Part shown: positions 1-8,754 of the stretch, in pieces
How the letters are laid out: each line of letters opens with the position of its first letter
Numbering within the stretch: position 1 is the first letter of the stretch
DNA from: UTCFX2 sp963726375
GTDB lineage: Bacteria; Chloroflexota; Anaerolineae; Anaerolineales; UBA4823
Length of the DNA stretch: 64,000 bases
Direction of reading: 5' to 3'
Assembly (NCBI GenBank): GCA_963726375.1
Contig: CAVSCE010000011.1
Span: 248,001-312,000 of the forward strand
Program-made: the position numbers and the translations under genes
The notes under the pieces: generated by a model
What the model saw: only the letters and a program-made list of their open reading frames with translations
Database searches by the model: none
What the model was told of the DNA's origin: nothing

Positions 1-1
1 T

Positions 2-397
2 GACAGCAACCCCACCAAGCTGATTGAAATCGTGGAGATCGGGAAACAGCTCCTGATGACCCGCGGCGCATTGTTCACCTTCAGCATCACCAATGACCTG
101 GCCAAGTATTTTGCGATCATCCCGGCCGCGTTCGTGGGTGTATACCCGGAGCTGGGGATGCTGAACTTCATGCGCCTGTCCACGCCGCAGAGCGCGATCC
201 TTTCTGCAGTGATATTCAACGCCCTCATCATTGTTGCGCTGATCCCGCTGGCGCTGCACGGCGTGCCTTACCGCCCCAAGCCGGCAGAAGCTCTCCTGCG
301 CGAAAACTTGTTGATTTACGGTCTGGGAGGTCTGGTCGCGCCATTTATTGGCATCAAGCTGATCGATATGCTCTTGAATGCGTTAAGTCTTGTGTGA
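2..397 (+). CDS. kdpB: Potassium-transporting ATPase B subunit, C-terminal end (partial)
   Basis: This is the last ~131 residues of KdpB, the P-type ATPase subunit of the high-affinity K+ pump KdpFABC. The gene enters from the left edge in frame from base 2, so the phosphorylation site and most membrane segments lie outside. The visible part holds the conserved stretch TKLIEIVEIGKQLLMTRG, then FSITNDLAKYFAIIPA, followed by hydrophobic segments typical of the KdpB C-terminus. It ends with TGA and is followed 9 bases later by a small ORF, then kdpC, kdpD and kdpE on the same strand, which confirms the assignment. The Kdp system is normally induced by K+ limitation through KdpDE. Confidence 0.95.
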   Translation, partial: DSNPTKLIEIVEIGKQLLMTRGALFTFSITNDLAKYFAIIPAAFVGVYPELGMLNFMRLSTPQSAILSAVIFNALIIVALIPLALHGVPYRPKPAEALLRENLLIYGLGGLVAPFIGIKLIDMLLNALSLV

Positions 398-406
398 GGT
401 CCTATT

Positions 407-703
407 ATGAAAAACCTATTTTCTCTTTCAGGCTGGTTCGTCTTGGTTCTCATCATCGCCGGATTTCTATTCCTGTTTTGGTGGGTGTTGAGCACCGTAC
501 CGAGCTCAAGCAATCAGACCTTTGAATGCGTTGGCTTGCTGTTGGTTTTCTATGGGCTGCTGACCCTGTGGCTGAAAGCAAATGAGACAGCCATAATAAA
601 GGAAGACCTGGAATATATGCGGACCATGCGAACTGCCGCCAGCCGAAAACCTGACGAAAATTTGCCACGACGAGACACGCCCTCGGCAAGCAGTAATTTT
701 TAG
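407..703 (+). CDS. Small membrane protein inside the kdp operon
   Basis: A 98-residue ORF lies between kdpB and kdpC, where canonical operons have no gene. It begins MKNLFSLSGWFVLVLIIAGF. Two hydrophobic segments (about residues 8-28 and 41-57) are followed by a charged, probably cytoplasmic tail rich in Arg, Lys and Asp. It starts 9 bases after the kdpB stop and 125 bases before kdpC, so it is likely co-transcribed. I do not recognise the family. It is longer than KdpF (~30 residues) and in a different place, so it is not a simple KdpF. A role as an accessory or regulatory subunit is only a guess from position. Confidence 0.6.
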   Translation: MKNLFSLSGWFVLVLIIAGFLFLFWWVLSTVPSSSNQTFECVGLLLVFYGLLTLWLKANETAIIKEDLEYMRTMRTAASRKPDENLPRRDTPSASSNF

Positions 704-827
704 GATGAGCTCGTGTCCCTTCCTTGGTTTTCTGAGGAAGGTGAATAACCTGGGGTGGGATTTCCTGAGGATCTGCTGCAGGATCCTTGTTGGCTGCGAA
801 ACATTTCATTAGAGGATGTGAATAGAT

Positions 828-1424
828 ATGATTAACCAGATTCGGACGGCGGGGTTGACGCTGTTAATTTTCACCGTGGTGACTGGTCTGCTCTACCCGG
901 CCTTGATTACCTGGATCGCCCAGGCTCTGGTACCTGTCCAGGCGAATGGGAGCATGATCCTGGCTGGGGATCAGGTTGTCGGTTCCGAATTAATCGGCCA
1001 GCCTTTCGATGAGCCGGAATATTTTTGGGGACGGCCTTCCGCATCGATCCCCTTTCCCTATAACGCGGCTGCCTCGGCCGGCTCAAACCTGGGTCCGAGC
1101 AACCCTGTGCTGGAGCAGGCAGTGCAGGCCCGGATCGAACGCTTGCGTTCGCTCGATCCTCAAAACCCGTTGCCAGTTCCAGTAGACCTGGTCACCGCAT
1201 CGGGCAGCGGGTTGGACCCGCATATCTCGCTGGCATCAGCGCGCTTTCAGGCAGCGCGTGTGGCACGGGCAAGGCAGGCCGCTCCTGCCGAGATCGATGC
1301 ACTGATCGAGCAGCACATCGAGCGGCGCCAGCTTGGGTTCCTGGGCGAGCCGCGCCTGAATGTGCTGGCGTTGAACCTGGCTCTGGACCTTTCCTTTCCA
1401 ATCAGTCCATCTGCGATACAATGA
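828..1424 (+). CDS. kdpC: Potassium-transporting ATPase C subunit
   Basis: KdpC, 198 residues, the single-span subunit that stabilises the KdpFABC complex and aids ATP binding. There is one N-terminal membrane segment (about residues 8-30, TLLIFTVVTGLLYPALITW). The conserved soluble domain follows, with VVGSELIGQPF, EYFWGRPSA and SNLGPSNPVL, then a C-terminal helix with LNVLALNLAL. The length matches the family. A GAGG sequence about 11 bases upstream serves as ribosome binding site. The kdpD reading frame begins within a few bases of the stop. Confidence 0.96.
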   Translation: MINQIRTAGLTLLIFTVVTGLLYPALITWIAQALVPVQANGSMILAGDQVVGSELIGQPFDEPEYFWGRPSASIPFPYNAAASAGSNLGPSNPVLEQAVQARIERLRSLDPQNPLPVPVDLVTASGSGLDPHISLASARFQAARVARARQAAPAEIDALIEQHIERRQLGFLGEPRLNVLALNLALDLSFPISPSAIQ

Positions 1425-1478
1425 TGATTGCAAGATACCTGGAGGACCTGGCGGCCTCTCCAGGGTTCAGGTGTGCGC

Positions 1479-4168
1479 ATGCAAACCGGCGAATCCCGTC
1501 CTGATCCAGATCGACTCCTGGAGCAAATCGAGCATGAAAATCTTCAGGCTCAGCGCGGCAGGCTGAAGATCTTTTTGGGCTACGCAGCCGGAGTTGGCAA
1601 GACCTTTGCGATGCTGGAAGCCGCTCACCAGCGCCAGGCGGAAGGCCTCGATGCCGTCGTGGGATATATTGAGACCCACGGGCGCGTGGAAACCGAAGCG
1701 ATGCTGGCAGGGCTTGAGGTTCTGCCGCGCAAATTGATCACCTACCGCGATCGGGCGCTGTCAGAATTGGATACGGATGCAGTCATTGCACGCCGGCCGC
1801 AGCTGGTTCTGGTGGATGAGCTGGCTCATACGAATCTCCCTGGTTCCAGGCATTTAAAAAGGTTTCAAGACGTCGAAGAGATCCTGGACTCCGGGATCGA
1901 CGTCTATACAACGCTGAATATCCAGCATCTGGAAAGCTTGAACAACGTCATCGCCCAAATTACGGGGATCACGGTTCGAGAAACGGTCCCAGACCGCATG
2001 ATCGATGATGCTACCGACATCGAGCTGATCGACCTGCCCCCCGACGAGCTGCTCATCCGTCTGAAAGATGGAAAAGTCTACATCCCCGAGCAGGCGGCCC
2101 GGGCAATCCAGCGCTTTTTTCGCAAAGGCAACCTGACCGCGCTGCGGGAGCTGTCCATGCGCCGGGCTGCCGAGCGCGTGGATGACCAGATGCGAGATTA
2201 TATGCAGGTCGAGGCAATCCCCGGACCCTGGCCAGCGGGGGAGCGGCTGATGGTGTGCGTCAGCCCGAGCCCTATGTCTGAGCGCCTGGTGCGCTCCACC
2301 CGCCGCCTGGCTGACGAATTGAATGCTGAATGGCTGGCGTTGTATGTTGAGCTGCCTGAGCATGCCAGGCTGTCGCAGGACCAGCGCAACCGCCTCGGTA
2401 AGACCTTGCTTCTGGTTGAGGAGCTGGGCGGGCGGTCCTATTCGCTGCCCGGCAGCTCGGTTGCCGAGACCGCCCTGAATTACGCCCAGATGAACAATAT
2501 CACGAAGATCATCGTCGGAAAGCCGCTTCAAGCTCGCTGGCGCGATTTCTTTTTCGGCTCAGTGGTCGATGATCTTGTTCGGACCAGCGGGAAAATTGAC
2601 GTGTATGTCATCAGCAGCGGAAGCGATGAAAAATTGCCTGCCCCTACAGGCCGGATAGCGGCACCCCCCATGGTTTGGAAGAATTATGGGATTGCGGTGC
2701 TGATCCTCTGCCTAGCCTATGTGGTCGGCAGATTATTTCGTCCTTATATTTCGCCGACGAACCTGGTGATGGTCTTTCTTCTGGCTGTGGTCGTTAGCGC
2801 AGTCTACCTTGGACGCGGACCGTCTGTTCTGGTGTCTTTCCTGGGTGTCCTGGTTTTTGACTACTTCTTTGTGCCGCCGTTCTTGACTTTTGCAATCTCA
2901 GACACAGAATATATCCTGACCTTCATCGGCTTGTTTGGAGTCGGACTGGTGATCAGCGAGCTGACCGCGCGTGTCCGTGACCGCGCCGATGTAGCTCAGC
3001 GCAGGGAGATGGATACCGCCAGGCTGTATGCGCTCAGCCGTGATTTGTCTGTTGCTGAAGGGCTGGAAGAGATTGTTCAGTCAGTCATCGATCATATTGC
3101 AAAGACCTTCGCTCGGGTTTCAATCATTTTTCTGCCGGATGATAACAACCCAAAAAACCTGGTTCCCCATGGCATGAAGAAGGACCTTGATCTCGATCAA
3201 AATGAGCTGGCGGTGGCCGACTGGACTTTTCGGCACGGCCAGGCAGCAGGTCGGGGAACGGATACGCTCGCGGCGGCGGATACTCGCTTCATCCCTCTGA
3301 AAACCGCGAATGGTGTGATCGGCGTCATTGGGATTCGACCGGGAAATCCGGAAAATACCCTCACGCCTGATCAGCGCCGATTGCTTGAGACTTTCACCAG
3401 CCAGGCGGCGCTTGCAATTGAACATGCCCGCCTTGCCGAACAGGCGCACTTGACTCGCCTTCTGCAGGCAGCTGAAAAGCTGCAGACGGCTTTATTGAAT
3501 TCGATCTCCCACGACCTGCGCACACCGCTGGTATCGATCAAGGGCGCGCTCACGAGCCTGGCCGAGAGCGGACCGGCAATGAACGCCGAGATTCGTAGCG
3601 CTTGATTGAGACAGCTGTGGAAGAAACGGACCGGATGAACCGGCTGGTGGGCAATCTGTTAAATATGACACGCCTGGAGGCGGGGGCGATGCAGGTGGTC
3701 AAAAAACCTGGGGACCTGCTGGATGCGATCGGGACTGCGCTGGAAAACCTGGGCGAAAGGTCGAAAGACCATTCGATAATGATTGATGTCCCCGATAACT
3801 TTGCGCTGGTCCCGATGGATTTTGTCTTGATCGTGCAGGTGCTGGTCAACCTGATCGACAATTCGCTGAAGTATTCCGCGCCGGGGACTCCCATCGACAT
3901 TCGAGCGCATCAGGAGAACAGGATGGCGCAGGTTACCGTGAGCGACAGGGGAGTTGGCATCCCAGCAGGCGACTTGGAGCATATATTTGATAAATTCTAT
4001 CGGGTTCAGCGCCCCGAGAACATCAGCGGGACAGGATTGGGTCTCTCGATCAGCAAAGGGATCGTCGAAGCCCATGGAGGCAGCATTTGGGCCGAAAACC
4101 AGGTTGGGGGCGGCGCCTCGATTGCTTTCACGCTGCCCCTGGAGGAAAACCAGGAGGCAAAGCAGTGA
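1479..4168 (+). CDS. kdpD: Osmosensitive K+ channel sensor histidine kinase KdpD, frameshifted
   Basis: KdpD is a membrane sensor kinase that phosphorylates KdpE when K+ is limiting. Order: N-terminal KdpD domain with Walker A GYAAGVGKT (about residues 34-42) and LVDELAHTN, a universal-stress-like domain, four membrane segments (DUF4118), a GAF-like domain, the H-box HDLRTPL (His about residue 678) and an HATPase with NLIDNSLKYS, DRGVGIP and GTGLGLSISKG. The frame breaks at about 3600: one base is missing between AEIRSA and LIETAVEE, giving TGA at 3603. The second part could also start at the overlapping TTG at 3602. ATG 1479 is chosen; an in-frame TTG lies at 1428. The stop overlaps the kdpE start. 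Confidence 0.93.
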
Positions 4169-4857
4169 CCGAGATCGGGATGAGAGTCCTGGTTGTCGAT
4201 GACGAGCGCGCCATTCGAAAGTATCTGAACGCGGCGCTGAACGCCCAGGGGAGCGTGGTGATCGAAGCGATCGATGGTGAATCCGCGCTGCGAGCCGCTG
4301 CATTGGAACGGCCAGACGTGATCATCCTCGACCTGGGACTGCCCGATATCGATGGCGTTGAAATCACCCGAAGGATCCGAGAGTGGTCGCAGGTGCCGAT
4401 CATCATCCTGTCCGTGCGCGAGCAGGAAAGCGATAAAATCGCTGCCCTCGATGCCGGGGCGGACGATTATCTGACCAAACCGTTTGGGACGGGCGAGCTG
4501 CTGGCGCGCATCCGGGCGGCCGTGCGGCGGACCAACCAGCCAGAGGACGAACCGGTCATCGAGACCGGCAGGCTGAGAGTCGATCTTGCCCGCCGGCGAG
4601 TGACCCTGGATCAGACCGAGGTTTCTCTGACCCCGATCGAATATGATATTATCCGGCTGCTGGCACAGAACATAGGCAGGGTGCTGACTCACAGGCAGCT
4701 GCTTCAGCAGGTATGGGGAAGGACTTACGGGGACGACCTGCACCTGCTGCGCGTGAACATCAGCAATTTACGCCGAAAAATCGAAACCGACCCGGCGCGC
4801 CCGCAGTTTATCCTTACGGAAGCTGGAGTGGGTTATCGGCTGAGGTCGATTGAATAA
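4165..4857 (+). CDS. kdpE: KDP operon response regulator KdpE
   Basis: KdpE is an OmpR-type response regulator that activates kdp transcription. The receiver domain shows VLVVDDE, the phosphoacceptor region VIILDLGLPD, and the switch residues in IIILSVRE and LTKPFGTGELLARI. A winged-helix DNA-binding domain follows with LTPIEYDIIRLLAQNIGRVL and ending GVGYRL. The start is taken as GTG 4165, which overlaps the kdpD stop (GTGA) and implies translational coupling; ATG 4180 is an alternative. The open frame reaches back to 4087, but that part lies within kdpD and is not coding here. Confidence 0.95.
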   Translation: MTEIGMRVLVVDDERAIRKYLNAALNAQGSVVIEAIDGESALRAAALERPDVIILDLGLPDIDGVEITRRIREWSQVPIIILSVREQESDKIAALDAGADDYLTKPFGTGELLARIRAAVRRTNQPEDEPVIETGRLRVDLARRRVTLDQTEVSLTPIEYDIIRLLAQNIGRVLTHRQLLQQVWGRTYGDDLHLLRVNISNLRRKIETDPARPQFILTEAGVGYRLRSIE

Positions 4858-5115
4858 ACCGGCCAAATCATCCAGCTTTTTCTGTTCAATTTAGCTGTCA
4901 CACATTTTATGGGGTGAACTGAAAAGCCCGAAATCGTCTATTTTTTTTACTCAGTGGATGTATGGCAAGAGAATATATTGATAGTCCACCTGTCCATTTT
5001 GGCGCTCGCTGTTTTCGTCCCCGGGCAGGTAAGCTCGCACGAACCAGGTGTTATCCTGATTCGAAGTCCGGTCGTAAATTATAGCTTGCTTCGCAAGGTT
5101 GAAGAGAATGCGAAA

Positions 5116-5144
5116 CCTCCATCAACATTCGATGGAGGTCTTTT

Positions 5145-5145
<1 letters not shown>
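5116..5145 (+). terminator. Rho-independent terminator
   Basis: A perfect 8-bp stem (CCTCCATC and GATGGAGG, loop AACATTC) is followed on the plus strand by TCTTTTT. It could end the kdp transcript, which stops 258 bases upstream, while also lying just 3' of the minus-strand tRNA. The T-run is only strong in the plus direction. The bases from 4858 to 5115 contain no gene I can support. Confidence 0.7.
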
Positions 5146-5222
<77 letters not shown>

Positions 5223-5278
5223 TTTTTCCGTACGCCGCATTATAACCGAGTTAAAGCTTCATTGCAAGGAAAAACGAT

Positions 5279-6569
5279 TTACGTGACAAAGACGCAAAGA
5301 TCGCCAGGAGTACAGATCATAGTATTCTTTGCGTTCTTCGCCTTTCGCGTTTGTTCTTTAAATCCAGGGTTCCCCGTTCCTCTGCCCCACAGCCCGTAGC
5401 CGGCTTCGCGGCGGGCTTCGCGGCGGGCATGCTGCTCGAGGATCTCCAGCACATGTTCAGCTTTCTCTTGCGCGGCGGCTTCCAGCCAGAGCCGGCCCTT
5501 TTCGGCCGTCCCGAGGCTGCCCGCGCCGTATGCGCCGGTCTTGCTGTCGTCGTCCCAGGGTGGGTTGGCGATCAGCGCCCCACCTTCGACCCAATCCATA
5601 TAGTAGTTCGGGGTAGAGACGAAATCCGTCTCGTCGACGACCTTCTCCATGTGCACCAGCTCCGGCCGCAGGTGCAGGATCAGCGAGGTCTCCAGCTCGC
5701 AAGCATGCCCCAACCCCCCAATAGAAGATGAACGGATCCTTTGGATCGCCTCGCCCCCGCTTTCGCCGGAGAGATAAAGGAACGCCGTGGCGATAAAAGC
5801 CCTGCGGTGCCGCTCCCCGGCATACTTGATCACGTTGACCAGGAAGGAATGGTTCCCGCCGTGGCCGTTGATGAAGTAGAGCGTCCTGAAACCGCGCTCG
5901 ACCAGCGTGTCGGCGACCGCCAGGAAGAAATCTTCGAATGCCCGCCCGCCGCAGCTCAGCGTCCCGGCGAAGGATGGGCGGTGAGTGCTGACGCCGTATG
6001 GGAAGACCGGCATGGACCAGGCGTGCTCCGGATCCATCAGCGGACGCCGCTTCGGCGACTGCCGAGATGATCAGCGTGTCGGTGCTCATCGGCAGGTGGT
6101 AGGCGTGCTGCTCGGTGTGGCCGACCGGGATCAGGATCACTTTATCCCGAACCGAGTTCGGGGGAAGCGCCTGCGGGGCGGCATGCTGGCTGGGGTGGAC
6201 CAGGGCGATCCCCGCTGAGCCGAGCTCGAGCTGCGCGTCCTGCGGCGTAAGTATGAAGACGTTGCTAAAACCATCGTCGCGCAGGCTTTCGACCAGGTTG
6301 AGCAGCAGCGTCCGCAGCTTTTCCCGCGGGACCGCCAGACCGCTGCCTGCCCAGCCGTATGGAATGGGCGGGAGCAGCCCGGCCTGGATTGGGCTGCCCA
6401 GGGCGCTGGCAAGCCGCTCCTGGTTATATCCCTGCCCAAGCGGGATCACCAGGGGAGTATGGCGCGGCAATTCGTCGACTTCGGGGAACGTGATGTTCTC
6501 ATATTGAAAAAATTTGGTCATCGTGAACCCGTTGAAACCATAAAAGCTAGAATGTTCAATCGTTAACAT
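5279..6569 (-). CDS. Creatininase family protein with a degenerate N-terminal copy, frameshifted
   Basis: Creatininase-family amidohydrolases are cytoplasmic metal-dependent enzymes acting on cyclic amides or formamides. The active-type domain has VILIPVGHTEQHAYHLPMST, then PVFPYGVSTHRPSFAGTLS, YFINGHGGNHSF and GLGHACELETS, which supply the metal ligands. The frame breaks near 6030. The first ~130 residues look like a second, decayed copy of the same fold (ITFPEVDELP, LVIPLGQG, LPPIPYGWAGSG, a GFSNVFILTPQ strand) lacking the E-x-H-D and GGHxxN ligands. Substrate unknown. It begins 8 bases after the PH/SHOCT gene, suggesting an operon. ATG 6569 is used; ATG 6521 is equally possible. The ~40 C-terminal residues are low-quality sequence and may not belong. 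Confidence 0.8.
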
Positions 6570-6577
6570 TGAGCGCT

Positions 6578-7227
6578 TTAAAGACGGCTCAGCAGCTGCG
6601 CCTTTTTCTCCTGGAACTCTTCGTCCGTCAGCAGCCCCTGCTGGCGCAGCATGTCCAGCTGCTTGATCAGGTCCGGCAGGCTGGGCGTTCCCCCGGCGAC
6701 GGCGATGTCGCCAAAGGAGAAGCCCTCGCCGCTCTCCAGCTTCTCCTTGGCGTTGAGCATCGCGGTCTTGAACTCGACCGGGTGGTCGATGCGCTTGAAC
6801 AGGTTGACGCCCAGCTCGCTGGCGGTCAGGATCTCGATGTCGCCATAGTCAAAAATTCGCCCGAACGCGGTCTGCATCAGCTTTACATCGTTAACCTTTT
6901 CAAGCGATGTGTCGGTCACAAGCTTGTCCAGCACGCCAGAGAGCTGGATCACCCGCCGGTTGGTAAGGACGTACATGTGGTTCGTGTAGCTCAGGATATC
7001 TCGAATGGCGGTCACGATCGGGATCAGGATCAGCGCGAAGCCAACTGCGACGATGATCAATGCGTACTGCGGGAGGAAAATCGCCGTGGTTACCGTCGCG
7101 GCCAGAAAAACAGGATCAAGATGATCTCGGTCAGGATCGAGCTGATCAGCAGGAACCAATGCTGGCGGGCGGTGTGAATAATTTTTTCGCGCTCAGCCAG
7201 CATGCTTTCAAGATAGGACTTCGACAT
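6578..7227 (-). CDS. PH domain and SHOCT domain membrane protein, frameshifted
   Basis: A bacterial PH-domain (bPH2 type) protein. The start at ATG 7227 has a good GGAGG 8 bases upstream and gives MSKSYLESMLAEREKI. Two membrane segments follow, then the PH-like core YVLTNRRVIQLSGVL and VNDVKLMQTAFGRIFDYGDI, and a C-terminal SHOCT motif (LPDLIKQLDMLRQQGLLTDE, EFQEKKAQLL). The frame breaks in a run of five A's at 7106-7110; one more base joins the two membrane segments cleanly, so this is probably a homopolymer error. Family members are of unknown function, often envelope-associated. It lies 8 bases upstream of the creatininase-like gene. Confidence 0.82.
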
Positions 7228-7476
7228 AGCAGCCGCCTCCAATTCATTTATCGAGTGGATCCGAGGGACGATTCATCATTAAACTGAATCTTCTGGGACT
7301 ATATCAAACCAGGACGTATTCGTCAAGCTGAGTGTAAAAAACTCCGGATCAAAAAACCTGGACGCAGATGGAACAAAATGCAAGAAGACCAGCGCTGGTC
7401 TCTATAAAGAAGAAACCTTATTGTGCTTTGTGCTCTTCGTGTCCTTCGCGGTTCGATCTCTCATATTGGACAAAAA

Positions 7477-8754
7477 CTAACCGGCGATTTCAGCAAAGTT
7501 TTCTTCAGTATGGACCGCACCCTGATCAGCGATGAAAAAATGGAAAATCCCGGCCGCAGCCAGCCCGCCCAGCGCGCTCACAAAGAAGGTCAGCTGGTAG
7601 CCGTAAGCCTGGGCCAGCCAACCCCCGATAAAAGGAGCCAGGATATTTGCCGGGGCAATCAGCGTGTTTGCCATTCCAACGTAAGCAGGGCGCTCGGCTT
7701 CGCTGCCGTACTCCAGCGTCATCGAGAGCGCAACCGTCCAGATCGCGACGTTCCCAACCCCGGCCAGGATAAAGACCAGGAAGAACCAGATCTTGGTCGG
7801 CGCCCACCACGCCAGCAGCGCGCTGGCCGAGATCGAGAGCAGCCCGGCGATCATCACGTTGCGGTGTCCGATCCGGTCTCCCAGCCAGCCCATGGTCACG
7901 TTCGCGGCCACGTTGGTGCCCATCAGCACGCCGGTCATCCAGCCGATCTGGGTCTCGCTCACCCCGAGCCGGCTGACGGCATAGACCGTGTAGAAGGCGT
8001 AGCCGATCAACGCAAGCTGAGAGATCAGCCGCCCGAATATGAACCGGCGGAAATTCTGGTCGCGGCGCAGGATCGTCCGCAAGCTGGACATCATGTCCAC
8101 CTGGGTGGCTGCCAGCTCCGCTTCAGGCCGCGGGCTTGCCGGCTCGCGGGTCATCGCCAACAGGATCCATCCGACGACCATCAGCGCGCTGCAGATCAGA
8201 AAATCAATCCCAAATCCTTTTGTGCCGGTATTCCGGGAAAGGATCACCCCGGCGAACACCGCCGCGACGCTGCCGAGCAGGTTCGCCGCCGCGGCCTGGA
8301 CTCCAAAAAAGCTGCCGCGCTGCCCGGACGGGATGATCTTGCCGATCATGTTCTGCCAGGGGTTGGCGGTCAGCCCCGCGCCCAGACCCTGCACGATCAG
8401 CAGGCAAAATGTGGCTACCAGGCCGGCAGGGATCCCGATCCATGGGATCAGGAACGCGATCACCGCCAGACCCAGGAACGGGAAGCGCTCGAGCAGCGTG
8501 AGCGAGATGACCGCCGGCTTAAAGCGCGGCAGGCGGGAGATCCATCGGGCGGTGAAAAGCTGCGGCAGCTGCCATCCGGCCGAGTGAATCGCCGGGACCA
8601 ACCCAATCAGGATGGGCGAATCGGTCATCGTGCTGACGAACAGCGGCAAGATCGTGACGAACGAGGCGAAGCCCATCGCAAAGCCGAAAAATGCGCCTTC
8701 GAGGATGTTCACGGTCATGTTGTGGCGGAGGTTCGTCTGCAGGTCAGCGTTCAT
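7477..8754 (-). CDS. MFS transporter
   Basis: A ~425-residue major facilitator superfamily permease with about 12 hydrophobic segments, intact. The loop 2-3 region (FTARWISRLPRFKP) and the corresponding second-half motif GWLGDRIGHRNVMIAG are diagnostic of MFS. The substrate cannot be read from sequence. Start ATG 8754 gives MNADLQTNLRHN; the longer open frame to 8826 lies inside the upstream exonuclease gene. The start overlaps the end of that gene by 11 bases, so the two are translated from one mRNA. Downstream 7241-7476 has no supported gene. Confidence 0.9.
   Translation of the reverse strand: MNADLQTNLRHNMTVNILEGAFFGFAMGFASFVTILPLFVSTMTDSPILIGLVPAIHSAGWQLPQLFTARWISRLPRFKPAVISLTLLERFPFLGLAVIAFLIPWIGIPAGLVATFCLLIVQGLGAGLTANPWQNMIGKIIPSGQRGSFFGVQAAAANLLGSVAAVFAGVILSRNTGTKGFGIDFLICSALMVVGWILLAMTREPASPRPEAELAATQVDMMSSLRTILRRDQNFRRFIFGRLISQLALIGYAFYTVYAVSRLGVSETQIGWMTGVLMGTNVAANVTMGWLGDRIGHRNVMIAGLLSISASALLAWWAPTKIWFFLVFILAGVGNVAIWTVALSMTLEYGSEAERPAYVGMANTLIAPANILAPFIGGWLAQAYGYQLTFFVSALGGLAAAGIFHFFIADQGAVHTEENFAEIAG

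Noticed and set aside
1854..2531. 225-residue minus-strand frame across kdpD
   Set aside because: Antisense to clearly conserved KdpD sequence with no recognisable motif.
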